A stretch of 40,000 nt of DNA from contig NZ_NRRN01000024.1 of NCBI RefSeq assembly GCF_016583625.1, positions 1 to 40,000 on the forward strand. Direction: 5' to 3'. Source of the stretch: Halorhodospira abdelmalekii. GTDB taxonomy: Bacteria > Pseudomonadota > Gammaproteobacteria > Nitrococcales > Halorhodospiraceae. The notes below the pieces were generated by a model that did no database searches, had not been told where the DNA came from, and saw nothing but the letters and a program-made list of their open reading frames with translations. This document shows positions 7,904-15,980 of the stretch, one piece after another. Within the stretch, counting starts at the first letter, position 1. Each line of letters starts with the position of its first letter. Both the position numbers and the translations under genes were made by a program.

Positions 7904-9621
7904 GACGTCTCCCTTCCCGAGGTGCCCGAGGTCCCCGATGACTGATTCGCCGAGCCTGTCGAGCCCGAGGGGTTGGCCTCTGCCGCGCGCTCGCCGGTAG
8001 TCGTTGCAGCCGCTGCCCGCCGTCGGTAGAGCAGGTAGCGGATGGCGCCGTGGCCAAGCACCGCGATCAGGGCGATGAGAACCGCTGACCAGCCGATCTG
8101 TTCTATCCGCGGATGGCGATCGTGGCCCGGCACATAGAGGCCCGGTAGCCCAGCCATGCGTCCGTCACGTTCGTGGCACGCCTGACAGGCCAAGCTCTCA
8201 TCGGCCGGGGCGACCATGTGGGCGACCGGCCAGTGCATCAGGCTGTCGACGAAGCCGTACTCGCCGCTAAAATCGGCCTCGGTCTGACCGATCTTTTGCG
8301 CCTCCTGCATGCCGGCGGTCAAGGCGCGTGGCCAGTCGTAGCCGCGCCAGTAGGCGTCGTCATCGCTGCCGAAGAGCTTGGCGGTTAACAGCGTGTTGTG
8401 CTCCTTATCGTAAGGTTGCCGGCCCTTAAGCGTGGTGAAGGGCCAGATCTGCGCGCGTGGCTGATCAGGGCCGCCCTGCGGCTCGTTGATCATCACCACG
8501 TCGTCCGGGTCGATCTCGTCGGTCAGCAGGGTGTAGCGCATATTGCCGTCAAACCAGCGATACTCCGGGGCGTAGTCCTCGCGCCAGGCGAAGCGCCCCT
8601 TCATGCCGTCGTAGACGATCCGCCCATCCTCCTTTTCGATCAGCGGGCGGCCCTCATCATCCATGCGGCCGGACTCGGACCAGTCCCAGAGTGTCTTGGT
8701 CGCCCGGCCGCCGCGGGCCACTTCGGGGATGTGGCACGTCTCGCAAGCGATAAAGTCGCTGTGCTGGTTGAGTCGGTCGTGGAGCAGCTGATCGTGCGGG
8801 CGGCGTCCGTGACACGCGACACAGGCCGGTTTGTGCGCCGGATCGGCGGCCACCGGACGTTCATCTTCGGGGAGTGTGAGCTGATAGCGACTACCGAGCT
8901 GGATATGGCCAGTAAACTCGTGACAGGTCGCGCAGGTAAAGCCGGCGCCGTCGGCCGCCATGTGGACATCGAGCGAGCGCGGTGGATCGATCAGCGAGCT
9001 ATCGAGATCGCCGTGCTTGACGGCATCGCCGCCGCCGCCCTCGAAGTGGCAGGAGCCGCACGTCTCGATGCTGCTCGGGCCGATATTTTGGGCGACTTCG
9101 GCCAGATCGGGGGCCTTGAAGAGGGTGCCGCGGAACTCGGTGTCCTCGTAGGGTGGATGGCCAGCGCCGGTTGGAAACTTGACATAGGTGCCGGTGGTGT
9201 CGTGACAGACGAGGCAGTCGACACGCTCCTCGGCGCTGAAGTCGAACTCGGCGTCCTCCCAGCCGTAGCCGGTGTGGCACTCACTGCAGCGCTGGTAGTT
9301 GCCGGCGATACCGAAGCAGAGGTTATTGATGACATGGCGCTTACCGAGCACTTGTCCCGTCTCGCGCTGCTCCAGCTCGTAGTGCCAGTGGATACTGGAG
9401 TGGATCTGCTTAGCGGCTTCGGTGTGGCACTCCAGACACGCTTCGGTCACTTCGGTGGCGTCGGCAAAGGGTCCGGAGAGCTGCTCGAAGCGGCTGTGAT
9501 CGGCGGTCGAGGCCAGCCGCGGTGATGGCTGTAGCGGGCTGTTTGCCAGTGCCAGTGCGGGCGCTGCCAAACTGAGGGTGAGCCCCAGCGCGCCGAGTAG
9601 CCAGCGCGGATTGATGCGCAT
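7900..9621 (-). CDS. Octahaem c-type cytochrome, tetrathionate reductase (OTR) family
   Basis: Periplasmic 573-residue multihaem cytochrome. Eight CxxCH haem sites are visible: Cys62, 112, 136, 188, 230, 267, 293 and 479 (first cysteine of each). An N-terminal signal peptide ends near residue 27 (ALALANS), and one C-terminal transmembrane helix (about 508-530) anchors it, followed by a Ser/Gly/Thr-rich tail. Spacing and the long gap before the last haem agree with the Shewanella octahaem tetrathionate reductase family, whose members reduce tetrathionate and, in vitro, nitrite and hydroxylamine. The in vivo substrate is not fixed by sequence. It is co-transcribed with the membrane cytochrome b at its 3' end. 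In a sulfur-oxidising phototroph it could also act in thiosulfate/tetrathionate turnover. Confidence 0.88.
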   Translation of the reverse strand: MRINPRWLLGALGLTLSLAAPALALANSPLQPSPRLASTADHSRFEQLSGPFADATEVTEACLECHTEAAKQIHSSIHWHYELEQRETGQVLGKRHVINNLCFGIAGNYQRCSECHTGYGWEDAEFDFSAEERVDCLVCHDTTGTYVKFPTGAGHPPYEDTEFRGTLFKAPDLAEVAQNIGPSSIETCGSCHFEGGGGDAVKHGDLDSSLIDPPRSLDVHMAADGAGFTCATCHEFTGHIQLGSRYQLTLPEDERPVAADPAHKPACVACHGRRPHDQLLHDRLNQHSDFIACETCHIPEVARGGRATKTLWDWSESGRMDDEGRPLIEKEDGRIVYDGMKGRFAWREDYAPEYRWFDGNMRYTLLTDEIDPDDVVMINEPQGGPDQPRAQIWPFTTLKGRQPYDKEHNTLLTAKLFGSDDDAYWRGYDWPRALTAGMQEAQKIGQTEADFSGEYGFVDSLMHWPVAHMVAPADESLACQACHERDGRMAGLPGLYVPGHDRHPRIEQIGWSAVLIALIAVLGHGAIRYLLYRRRAAAATTTGERAAEANPSGSTGSANQSSGTSGTSGRETS

Positions 9622-9668
9622 GCCGATTTACGCTCCAACGGTCGATACCCCCCTTTCTCGAAGCTGCC

Positions 9669-9706
9669 AGCCCCCTCCGCCGCTGCAGTGTGCTGCGGAG
9701 AGGGGC
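9669..9706. other. Possible leader hairpin upstream of the octahaem cytochrome gene
   Basis: In the 270-bp gap 9622-9891 an imperfect inverted repeat pairs AGCCCC..TCCGC (9669-9680) with GCGGA..GGGGCT (9695-9706), with a small internal bulge. It would lie 48-85 bases before the cytochrome start in the minus-strand transcript. The rest of the gap is AT-rich around 9780-9815 and probably holds the promoter, but I could not pick a convincing -35/-10 pair. Confidence 0.35.
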
Positions 9707-9891
9707 TAGCGCAATCTGTTTACGCAATCGGGCAGGCGGCGCAACACTGCGCGCAGGCACCATGCGCGAAATCAATTAAGGGAGGTAAAAAAACATAAGA
9801 AATTACATATCCAGCGAGCCTATAGACCCCTCCGCTGCGCTGTCAACAGTGAGATCGGCCTCTGTAACCTTGTTGTCATCTCGTTTTAATG

Positions 9892-12705
9892 TTAACGCGC
9901 CGCTCCGCTGCCGCTAAGACGAGCGGCGTTGCGCTCGGCAAAGTCGACGAAGCCGGTCAGGGTGGAGTGCTCGCCGCCGGCGCGCGGCAGCTCACAGGAG
10001 AAGGTCGCCCCGGCGCCCGGCTCGCTCTCGACCCAGATACGCCCCCAGTGTGCATCGGTGATCAGGCGGCAGATGGCTAACCCCAGGCCGCTGCCCTTCG
10101 GCTTGCCGGCCTGCAGATCGGAGACTTGGTGGAATTTATCGAAGATCCGCTGCTGATCCTCCGCACTGATGCCGGGGCCGTTGTCGGTGACCGCAAGCCG
10201 GACGGTGTCGCCGTGGCCGTCGCCAACCCGCAGCTCGATCTCGCCGTAGTCGGGCTCGGTAAATTTCGAGGCGTTGGAGAGCAGATTAATCACCAGCTGC
10301 ATCAGTCGGTCGGGGTCGCCCTTAACGGCTGTCTGCTCGCTCTCGATCACCACCTCGAGCCGAGTGTTGCGGTCAGTGAAGAGTTGCTGTGTGGCCTCGG
10401 CCGCCTCGCGGGCCAAACGCCCGAGGTCGACCTCCTCCAGCTGCCACTCTGACGATCCACTCTCGATCTTTGATAGATCAAGCACTTGGTTGATGAGTCG
10501 GGTCAGTCGCTCGCTCTCGCGGACCACCACCTCGAGGAATTCGCGCCGCTGCCCGGTGTCCATCTCCGGGTTATTGAGCAGGATCTCGCCGAAGGCGCGG
10601 ATCGAGGTCAGCGGCGTGCGCAGCTCGTGGCTCACCATCGAGACGAACTCATCTTTGAGCTGGTCGACCTCTTTAAGGCGCTCGTTGGCATCGCGTAGCT
10701 CGCGGGTTGCCTTCTCCAGTTGCCACGACTTCTGCTCCAAACGGCGCGAATACTCGATCGCTCGCGAAGTGGCATCAAGGATCTCCATTACCCCTTCATA
10801 CGAGAGCGCTTCGCCTTTGACGATTGAGGAGACCATTACGCGCGCCGAGGCGGCACCGATCGAGCCGGCTAGCAGCCGCTCGATGTGGTGGACGAGCTCG
10901 GGGTGGGCCTGTTCGGTCTCGCTGAGGCGCCGTCCGCGGTACTCGCCGTGCTCATGCACAATGGCACTCGCCCGCTCGTAGCCGAGAAAGCGGGCGAGCA
11001 GGTTTTGCAGGTCGCCGACCGTGGCACTCCCTTGCCAAAAGCGCGCATCGCGCTCGGAGCGCAGAAAGACATCGACGAAGAGCGCCGCCTGAATACGTTC
11101 GATGTCGGTCTGCTGCGGGCGCAGCAGGGAGAGCCCGATGAGCAGCGAGAGGTTCACCAGCATCGACCAGAAGAAGGCGTGTGCGATGGGGTCGAAGTCG
11201 CCGAGGCCGAACAAGGCGTGCGGATGGAGCCACTCGATACCGAAGGGGCCGTCTGCAAGCAGCACCAACCCGAAATGGCCCAGGACTCCGGCCTCAGCGA
11301 GCGACGGCAGCAGCAGCGTATAGAGCCAAATCAGAAAGCCGCCGCAAAGACCGGCGAGGGCCCCGCGCCGACACGCTCCCTTCCAGAAGAGCCCCAGCAG
11401 CACCGGCGGGGCGAACTGCGCCACGGCGACGAAGGCAATCAAACCGATCGAGACGAGGGCGAAGAGATCGGCGATCAGGAGGTAGTAGAGGTAGCCGAGC
11501 GCCAAGATGGCGCAGATGACAACGCGACGGATGGTGACGACCAAACGCGCTAGATCGCCGCGCTGCTCGCTGCTAAAGCGGCGCAGGCGCAGCAGCGCCG
11601 GGACGACGATGTCGTTGCTGATCATGATGGCGACGGCGATCGTTGCGACGATGGCCATCCCGGTCGCGGCCGAAAAGCCGCCGATGTAGACCAGCAGGCC
11701 GAGTGCGTTTTGATCGTGCGCCAGCGGCAGCGCTAAGACGTAGGTATCCGCCGGGACCCAATCGCCGAAGTAGATCATGCCGGCTAGGGCGATCGGCAGC
11801 ACAAAGAGGTTGATCACGAGCAGATAGAGCGGGAAGAGCCACGAGGCGGTGCGGATGTGCGCCTCGTCGACGTTCTCGACCACACTGACTTGCCACTGCC
11901 GGGGGAGAAAGAGGATCGCCAGGGCGGAGAGGGCCAGCATCGCGATCCACGAGCCGTAGCCGCCGGGTAACGAGGTCAGCAGTTCGAGTTCCTGGATGCG
12001 CGGGTCGGCGGCTGCTTGCCGAAAGAGCTCGAAGGGGCCAGAGAACAAGATAAAGGTGACAAAGATGCCGATGGCCAAAAAGGCGACCAGCTTAACGATC
12101 GACTCGAAGGCCACAGCGACAACCATCCCCTCGAGGCGTTCGGTGGCATCGATATGGCGGGTGCCGAAGAGGATCGTAAAGAGAGCGAGCAGAACGACGA
12201 CGTAGAGGGCCTTATCCTCCAGCAGCCACCAGCCGCTGCCATCGAGTTGCGTCTGGGGAAAATTCAGCAGGACATCGAAGCTAGAGGAGACCGCCTGCAA
12301 CTGCAGAGCAATGTAGGGCGTCGTGCCGAACAGGGCGATGATCGCTGCAAGCGCACCGAGTTGCATGCTCTTGCCGTAGCGCGCGGCGATAAAGTCGGCG
12401 ACCGAGGTCAGTCGATAGAGCTTGCTGATGCGCACGATCTTACGCAGGACGACCCACCACAGGAGCGCCATCAAAGTCGGGCCGAGGTAGATGGTAAGGA
12501 AGGCTAGACCCGACTCGGTCGCTAGGCCAACGCTGCCGTAAAAGGTCCAGGCGGTGCAGTAGACCGCAATCGATAGCGTATAGACGTAGGGGTTGTTGAC
12601 TAGGGAGTGGCCGCGATCGCCGAGCTTATCGGCGGTATAGGCGATCGCAAAGAGCAGCGCGACGTAGAGCGAGGAGGCCAGGACCACAACCCACGGCGCT
12701 AACAC
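9892..12705 (-). CDS. Sodium:solute-symporter-fused sensor histidine kinase (CbrA/CrbS-like, SSS-STAC-HK)
   Basis: A 937-residue hybrid protein. Residues about 1-500 form a multi-helix SLC5/SSS symporter-like domain. About 530-650 is a linker matching the STAC region found in such fusions, then a coiled coil (about 650-685) and a kinase core: H box SHELRTPL with phospho-acceptor His693, N box (NLLSNASKF), DNGPGIS, F box and GSGLGLAI. No receiver domain is fused. The start is GTG at 12705 with an AGAGG ribosome site. Relatives (CbrA, CrbS) sense or couple nutrient uptake to gene control, for example histidine or the acetate switch. The gene is last in a minus-strand operon with a receiver-only regulator and two small membrane proteins, so the ligand is probably a small carboxylate, which is inference. 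Confidence 0.88.
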   Translation of the reverse strand: MLAPWVVVLASSLYVALLFAIAYTADKLGDRGHSLVNNPYVYTLSIAVYCTAWTFYGSVGLATESGLAFLTIYLGPTLMALLWWVVLRKIVRISKLYRLTSVADFIAARYGKSMQLGALAAIIALFGTTPYIALQLQAVSSSFDVLLNFPQTQLDGSGWWLLEDKALYVVVLLALFTILFGTRHIDATERLEGMVVAVAFESIVKLVAFLAIGIFVTFILFSGPFELFRQAAADPRIQELELLTSLPGGYGSWIAMLALSALAILFLPRQWQVSVVENVDEAHIRTASWLFPLYLLVINLFVLPIALAGMIYFGDWVPADTYVLALPLAHDQNALGLLVYIGGFSAATGMAIVATIAVAIMISNDIVVPALLRLRRFSSEQRGDLARLVVTIRRVVICAILALGYLYYLLIADLFALVSIGLIAFVAVAQFAPPVLLGLFWKGACRRGALAGLCGGFLIWLYTLLLPSLAEAGVLGHFGLVLLADGPFGIEWLHPHALFGLGDFDPIAHAFFWSMLVNLSLLIGLSLLRPQQTDIERIQAALFVDVFLRSERDARFWQGSATVGDLQNLLARFLGYERASAIVHEHGEYRGRRLSETEQAHPELVHHIERLLAGSIGAASARVMVSSIVKGEALSYEGVMEILDATSRAIEYSRRLEQKSWQLEKATRELRDANERLKEVDQLKDEFVSMVSHELRTPLTSIRAFGEILLNNPEMDTGQRREFLEVVVRESERLTRLINQVLDLSKIESGSSEWQLEEVDLGRLAREAAEATQQLFTDRNTRLEVVIESEQTAVKGDPDRLMQLVINLLSNASKFTEPDYGEIELRVGDGHGDTVRLAVTDNGPGISAEDQQRIFDKFHQVSDLQAGKPKGSGLGLAICRLITDAHWGRIWVESEPGAGATFSCELPRAGGEHSTLTGFVDFAERNAARLSGSGAAR

Positions 12706-12709
12706 GGAC

Positions 12710-12937
12710 CTAGCCTCTTGACTCAGGCGGGGCGGTGGGGCCGCGCTGACGGCTGCGCCGGCGCTGCAGCAGGGCCACGACGCCGATCAGCCCGCCCCAG
12801 ACCGTGAATAAGTAGCAAAAGAGCACCGGCAGGCCAAAGAGGTGACCGTCGACGGCAAAGAGATCGAGCAGCGGGTAGTTGAGCAGCACGGCACCGAGCA
12901 CCGCCAGGGCCAGCAGCCGCTCGCCGGTGCCGCTCAC
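12710..12937 (-). CDS. Small membrane protein encoded before the symporter-kinase
   Basis: A 75-residue protein with two hydrophobic helices (about residues 6-28 and 33-58) and a basic, Pro/Arg-rich C-terminus, probably cytoplasmic. GTG start; a G-rich stretch upstream may serve as ribosome site. It ends four bases before the symporter-kinase start and follows the response regulator by 18 bases, so it is co-transcribed. Its size and position recall the small subunits that accompany SSS symporters (as DUF4212 does for the second symporter in this window), so it may help the kinase's transporter domain to fold or work. I do not recognise a named family with certainty. Confidence 0.6.
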   Translation of the reverse strand: MSGTGERLLALAVLGAVLLNYPLLDLFAVDGHLFGLPVLFCYLFTVWGGLIGVVALLQRRRSRQRGPTAPPESRG

Positions 12938-12955
12938 TGCCAGCGCCCCCGCGGA

Positions 12956-13324
12956 CTACTCCCCGAGGTGGCGGCGCACCACATCGACGACCTCTTGGGT
13001 GGCGAAGGGCTTGGTGATGTAGTCATCGGCTCCCATTGCTAAGCCCTTTTCGCGCTCGACCTCGCGCCCCTTGGCCGTGAGCATGATCACCGGCAGATGG
13101 GACCACTCCGGGGTTTGGCGAATCTGTTGGCAGACTTCGTAGCCGTCACGGCGCGGCATCATGACATCGAGCAGGACGAGATCGGGCAGGTGCTCGCGCA
13201 GGGCTGCCAGTGCCTGCTCGCCGTCCTCTGCGGTGCGTACCGTGTAGCCGCTCTGACGCATCAAAAACTGCAACGAGAGGACGATGTTCGCCTCATCGTC
13301 GACGATCAGGATCTCCCGGCTCAT
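12956..13324 (-). CDS. Receiver-only (CheY-like) response regulator
   Basis: A 122-residue stand-alone receiver domain. The acidic pair Asp9/Asp10, phospho-acceptor Asp53 (LVLLDVMMP), Thr83 and Lys105 are all present, so it should be phosphorylatable. There is no DNA-binding or enzymatic output domain. It is encoded between two small membrane proteins and upstream of the symporter-kinase, and its start overlaps the preceding gene's stop (13321-13324, ATGA). It is the obvious cognate partner of that kinase; its output must go through protein-protein contact or a phosphorelay to another regulator. Confidence 0.9.
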   Translation of the reverse strand: MSREILIVDDEANIVLSLQFLMRQSGYTVRTAEDGEQALAALREHLPDLVLLDVMMPRRDGYEVCQQIRQTPEWSHLPVIMLTAKGREVEREKGLAMGADDYITKPFATQEVVDVVRRHLGE

Positions 13325-13638
13325 TTAGAAGTTCCTCGCTGCTGTTGATTTCGCTCCCGCAGCATGACGACCACCAAGCGGATGTTGTAGGCGAGTCCGG
13401 TAGCCAGCGTCATCCCCGCCAGGCCGATGAAGCTGTGCATCATCCACAGCTCGCCGGTGAAGTAGGCCCCCCAGAGCAGCGCGAGACTGACGACGCCCAA
13501 CGGTACGCCGAGCCACATGATCCGCCGCAGCCAAAGATCTTCGGGCAGCCGGCTCCGCCCGTTGCCGTTGTTAGCGTTACCGTTATTCGGGTCGCCGCTG
13601 CGCCGGTCCTCGGCATGAGAGTCGTTGGATTTTCTCAC
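13321..13638 (-). CDS. Small two-helix membrane protein heading the kinase/regulator operon
   Basis: About 105 residues. A hydrophilic, Asn/Gly/Asp-rich N-terminus (residues about 1-35) is followed by two hydrophobic helices (about 44-62 and 70-92) and a basic tail. I chose the GTG at 13638 because a GGAGG site lies five bases before it; a longer frame to 13737 lacks such a site and would begin in the divergent promoter region. Its stop overlaps the response-regulator start. Not a family I recognise; the position suggests a membrane accessory of the kinase system. Confidence 0.62.
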   Translation of the reverse strand: MRKSNDSHAEDRRSGDPNNGNANNGNGRSRLPEDLWLRRIMWLGVPLGVVSLALLWGAYFTGELWMMHSFIGLAGMTLATGLAYNIRLVVVMLRERNQQQRGTSK

Positions 13639-13823
13639 GGAACCTCCAAAATGATCATTCCAGCCTGCATAATAGGCAGCCGACAGGGCGGAGTTCAACG
13701 CGACAAATTGAAAAAACTGTTTCGATAAGAGAAGCAAATAATAACGATAAGCGCCTGGGCGGGGTGGGCAAGTCTCTTGTCGCCCGCAGCGGAGCCCAGC
13801 GGTGCGATAGCGGGAGGAGATCG

Positions 13824-15980
13824 ATGCAGACGAGGACGTTTGTCAGCGTGCTCTGTTTCACGGTCACGCTGGTGCTAGTCAGCATCGTCTGGGTGGCGAT
13901 CTACGGCGTTGCACCGCTCGCCGGCGACGAGCCGGACAATCGTGCGGCTCTGGCTACTGCCGCGGTGCTGGCGGTCAGTGTGACTCTGGCCCTGGCGTGG
14001 TTTGCCCTCGAGCGCTACGTGATGCGCCCGCAGCGGCGCTTGGCACGCGGAGCGCGGGCGGTGGCCGAGTCGCAGCGCAGCGGCGGACAAGAGCTGAACG
14101 TGCGCGGTGGGCACGCCTTAGGCGACTTGATCGAGGCGGTGCAGACGCTCGGTGAGGCGCTTTTGCGCAGCCGCGGTGAGGTCGCAGCGGCGACCCAGTC
14201 GGCGACCGCCGAGCTCGATGAGCAGAAGGCGTGGCTGGAGACGATCCTACAGGGGCTCAGCGAGGGGGTGCTGGTCTGCAATCGGCAGCACCGGCTGCTG
14301 CTCTACAACCGGGCCGCGCTCCAGATTCTCGGCCATCCGGATACGGTCGGCCTCGGCCGCCCGGTGCTGGAGTTGGTCTCGGGGGCGGCGCTGCGGCACA
14401 CCTTGATGCGCTTGGAGCATCGCTACGAGAGCGGCGTCAGTGCGCCGGGCGATCTCTCTGCGCCCTTTGTCTGCAGTCGCGCCAACGCGCAAGGTCTCTT
14501 CCACGGCCGAATGGCCCTGATCGGTGACGGTCGCGGGCAGATCAGCGGCTATCTGGTTACTCTCGAAGATATCTCCAAACGCTCGGAGCGCATGGCGCAG
14601 CGCGAAGCCGTCTACCGCGCCCTGAGTCGCGAGCTGCGCGGCGTCGTCGGCAACTTGCGGGCGGCTGCCGAGGCGGTCGCCGGCCACCCCGATATGAGCC
14701 GCGAGGAGCGTGCCGCCTTCGATCAGGTCTTGCGTGATGAGAGCGCCCGTCTAAGTACGCGCATCGATGAGCTGGCCGATCGCTTAGCCCCAGTCGACGG
14801 CGGCAGTTGGCCGTTGGCCGATGTCTACTTAGCCGACTTGGTCCGCTGTCTTGAGGAGCGGCTGGCTGCGGGTCAGCCTGAGCTGCATGTGCGCCTGGTT
14901 GGTCAGCCGTTGTGGCTCTATGGCGATAGCTTGACCCTGCTGCAAGTCCTTGAGCACCTGATTCGGCGCGTACATGAACAGACCGGGGTAGTTGACTTTG
15001 TAATTGAGGCGCTGCTCGGCGATCGCTACGTCTACGTCGATCTGCGTTGGCCGGGGGAGGTGGTGGCAGCACAGCAGCTCAACGCCTGGTTGGAGGAGCC
15101 GCTCTACTGTAGCGAGGAGACGGTAACCGGGCAGCGGCTCGCCGATGCCTTAGAGCGCCACGGCTGTGAGCCGTGGAGCCACGCTGCGCAGCGTGACGGC
15201 GAGGCGCTGCTGCGCTTGCCGCTGCCGGCCCCAGAGCGGCCGCAGTTCCACGCCGCCGACACTCCGCCGTTGCCGGCGCGTCCCGAGTTTTACGACTTTA
15301 AGCTTCTGCATGAGCCGGCTGCCGACGAGGCGTTGGCGCAGCGACCGTTGAGTCAGTTGCGTTGTGTCGTCTTCGACTGTGAGATGACCGGCCTGCAGCC
15401 CGATGCCGGCGATGAGATCATCTCCATCGCCGGGGTGCGGGTGGTGAATGGCCGGGTGCTGACCGGCGAGAACTTTAACCGCCTGATTGACCCGCAGCGG
15501 CCCATTCCCGCAAGCTCGGTGCGTTTTCACGGGTTGACCGATGAAGATGTGCAAGGACAGCCGACCGCCGATCAAGTCTTGCCGGAGTTTCATCAATTTG
15601 TTGGCGATAGTGTCTTGATCGCGCACAATGCAGCCTTCGATATGAAGTTTCTCGCCGCGAAGGAGGGTGCGACCGGGGTGCGTTTCGATAATCCCGTGCT
15701 CGATACGCTGCTGCTCTCGGCGCTGCTCGATGGCGAGGAGGAGGATCACTCGTTGGATACCCTGTGCCAGCGTTACGCGCTGACGGTGTCGGGTCGGCAC
15801 ACTGCGCTCGGTGACACCTTGGCCACGGCAGAGCTCTTCGTGCGACTGATCGAACGACTCGAGGCGCGTGGTTATCGGACCTTCGGTGAGGTGACTAAAG
15901 CCTCGCGGATGGCGGCGGAGTTGCGTCACCGAGCGGCGGTCGTCGGCGCTCAGGGGACGAATGAGCACGGTTTTTCCTAA
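13824..15980 (+). CDS. Membrane PAS / degenerate histidine kinase / DEDDh 3'-5' exonuclease fusion
   Basis: A 718-residue protein with an unusual layout. Two transmembrane helices (about 5-28 and 41-62) and a HAMP-like stretch (65-135) precede a PAS domain (about 136-250). Residues 255-470 resemble the dimerisation and ATPase parts of a histidine kinase, but where a kinase has SHELR this reads SRELR: the phospho-acceptor is Arg269. The C-terminus (512-690) is a complete DnaQ-like DEDDh exonuclease: Asp518 and Glu520 (FDCEMTG), Asp606 (NAAFD), His659 and Asp664. The ATG has a GGAGGAG site seven bases upstream; a longer frame from 13764 lacks one. It overlaps the CBS/nucleotidyltransferase gene and lies in the symporter cluster. 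The substrate, DNA or small RNA, is unknown. Confidence 0.85.
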   Translation: MQTRTFVSVLCFTVTLVLVSIVWVAIYGVAPLAGDEPDNRAALATAAVLAVSVTLALAWFALERYVMRPQRRLARGARAVAESQRSGGQELNVRGGHALGDLIEAVQTLGEALLRSRGEVAAATQSATAELDEQKAWLETILQGLSEGVLVCNRQHRLLLYNRAALQILGHPDTVGLGRPVLELVSGAALRHTLMRLEHRYESGVSAPGDLSAPFVCSRANAQGLFHGRMALIGDGRGQISGYLVTLEDISKRSERMAQREAVYRALSRELRGVVGNLRAAAEAVAGHPDMSREERAAFDQVLRDESARLSTRIDELADRLAPVDGGSWPLADVYLADLVRCLEERLAAGQPELHVRLVGQPLWLYGDSLTLLQVLEHLIRRVHEQTGVVDFVIEALLGDRYVYVDLRWPGEVVAAQQLNAWLEEPLYCSEETVTGQRLADALERHGCEPWSHAAQRDGEALLRLPLPAPERPQFHAADTPPLPARPEFYDFKLLHEPAADEALAQRPLSQLRCVVFDCEMTGLQPDAGDEIISIAGVRVVNGRVLTGENFNRLIDPQRPIPASSVRFHGLTDEDVQGQPTADQVLPEFHQFVGDSVLIAHNAAFDMKFLAAKEGATGVRFDNPVLDTLLLSALLDGEEEDHSLDTLCQRYALTVSGRHTALGDTLATAELFVRLIERLEARGYRTFGEVTKASRMAAELRHRAAVVGAQGTNEHGFS

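Noticed and set aside
8398-9525. 375-residue reading frame antisense to the octahaem cytochrome
   Set aside because: The minus frame carries eight haem motifs and a signal peptide; the plus frame shows no domain or ribosome site.
9765-9785. FNR-like half site (TTGAT on the minus strand) upstream of the octahaem cytochrome
   Set aside because: The second half does not match ATCAA (reads CGCAT), so a full FNR box is not supported.
13639-13823. Sigma-70 promoters in the divergent gap of the kinase and exonuclease operons
   Set aside because: AT-rich tracts are present but no -35/-10 pair with good spacing was found in either direction.
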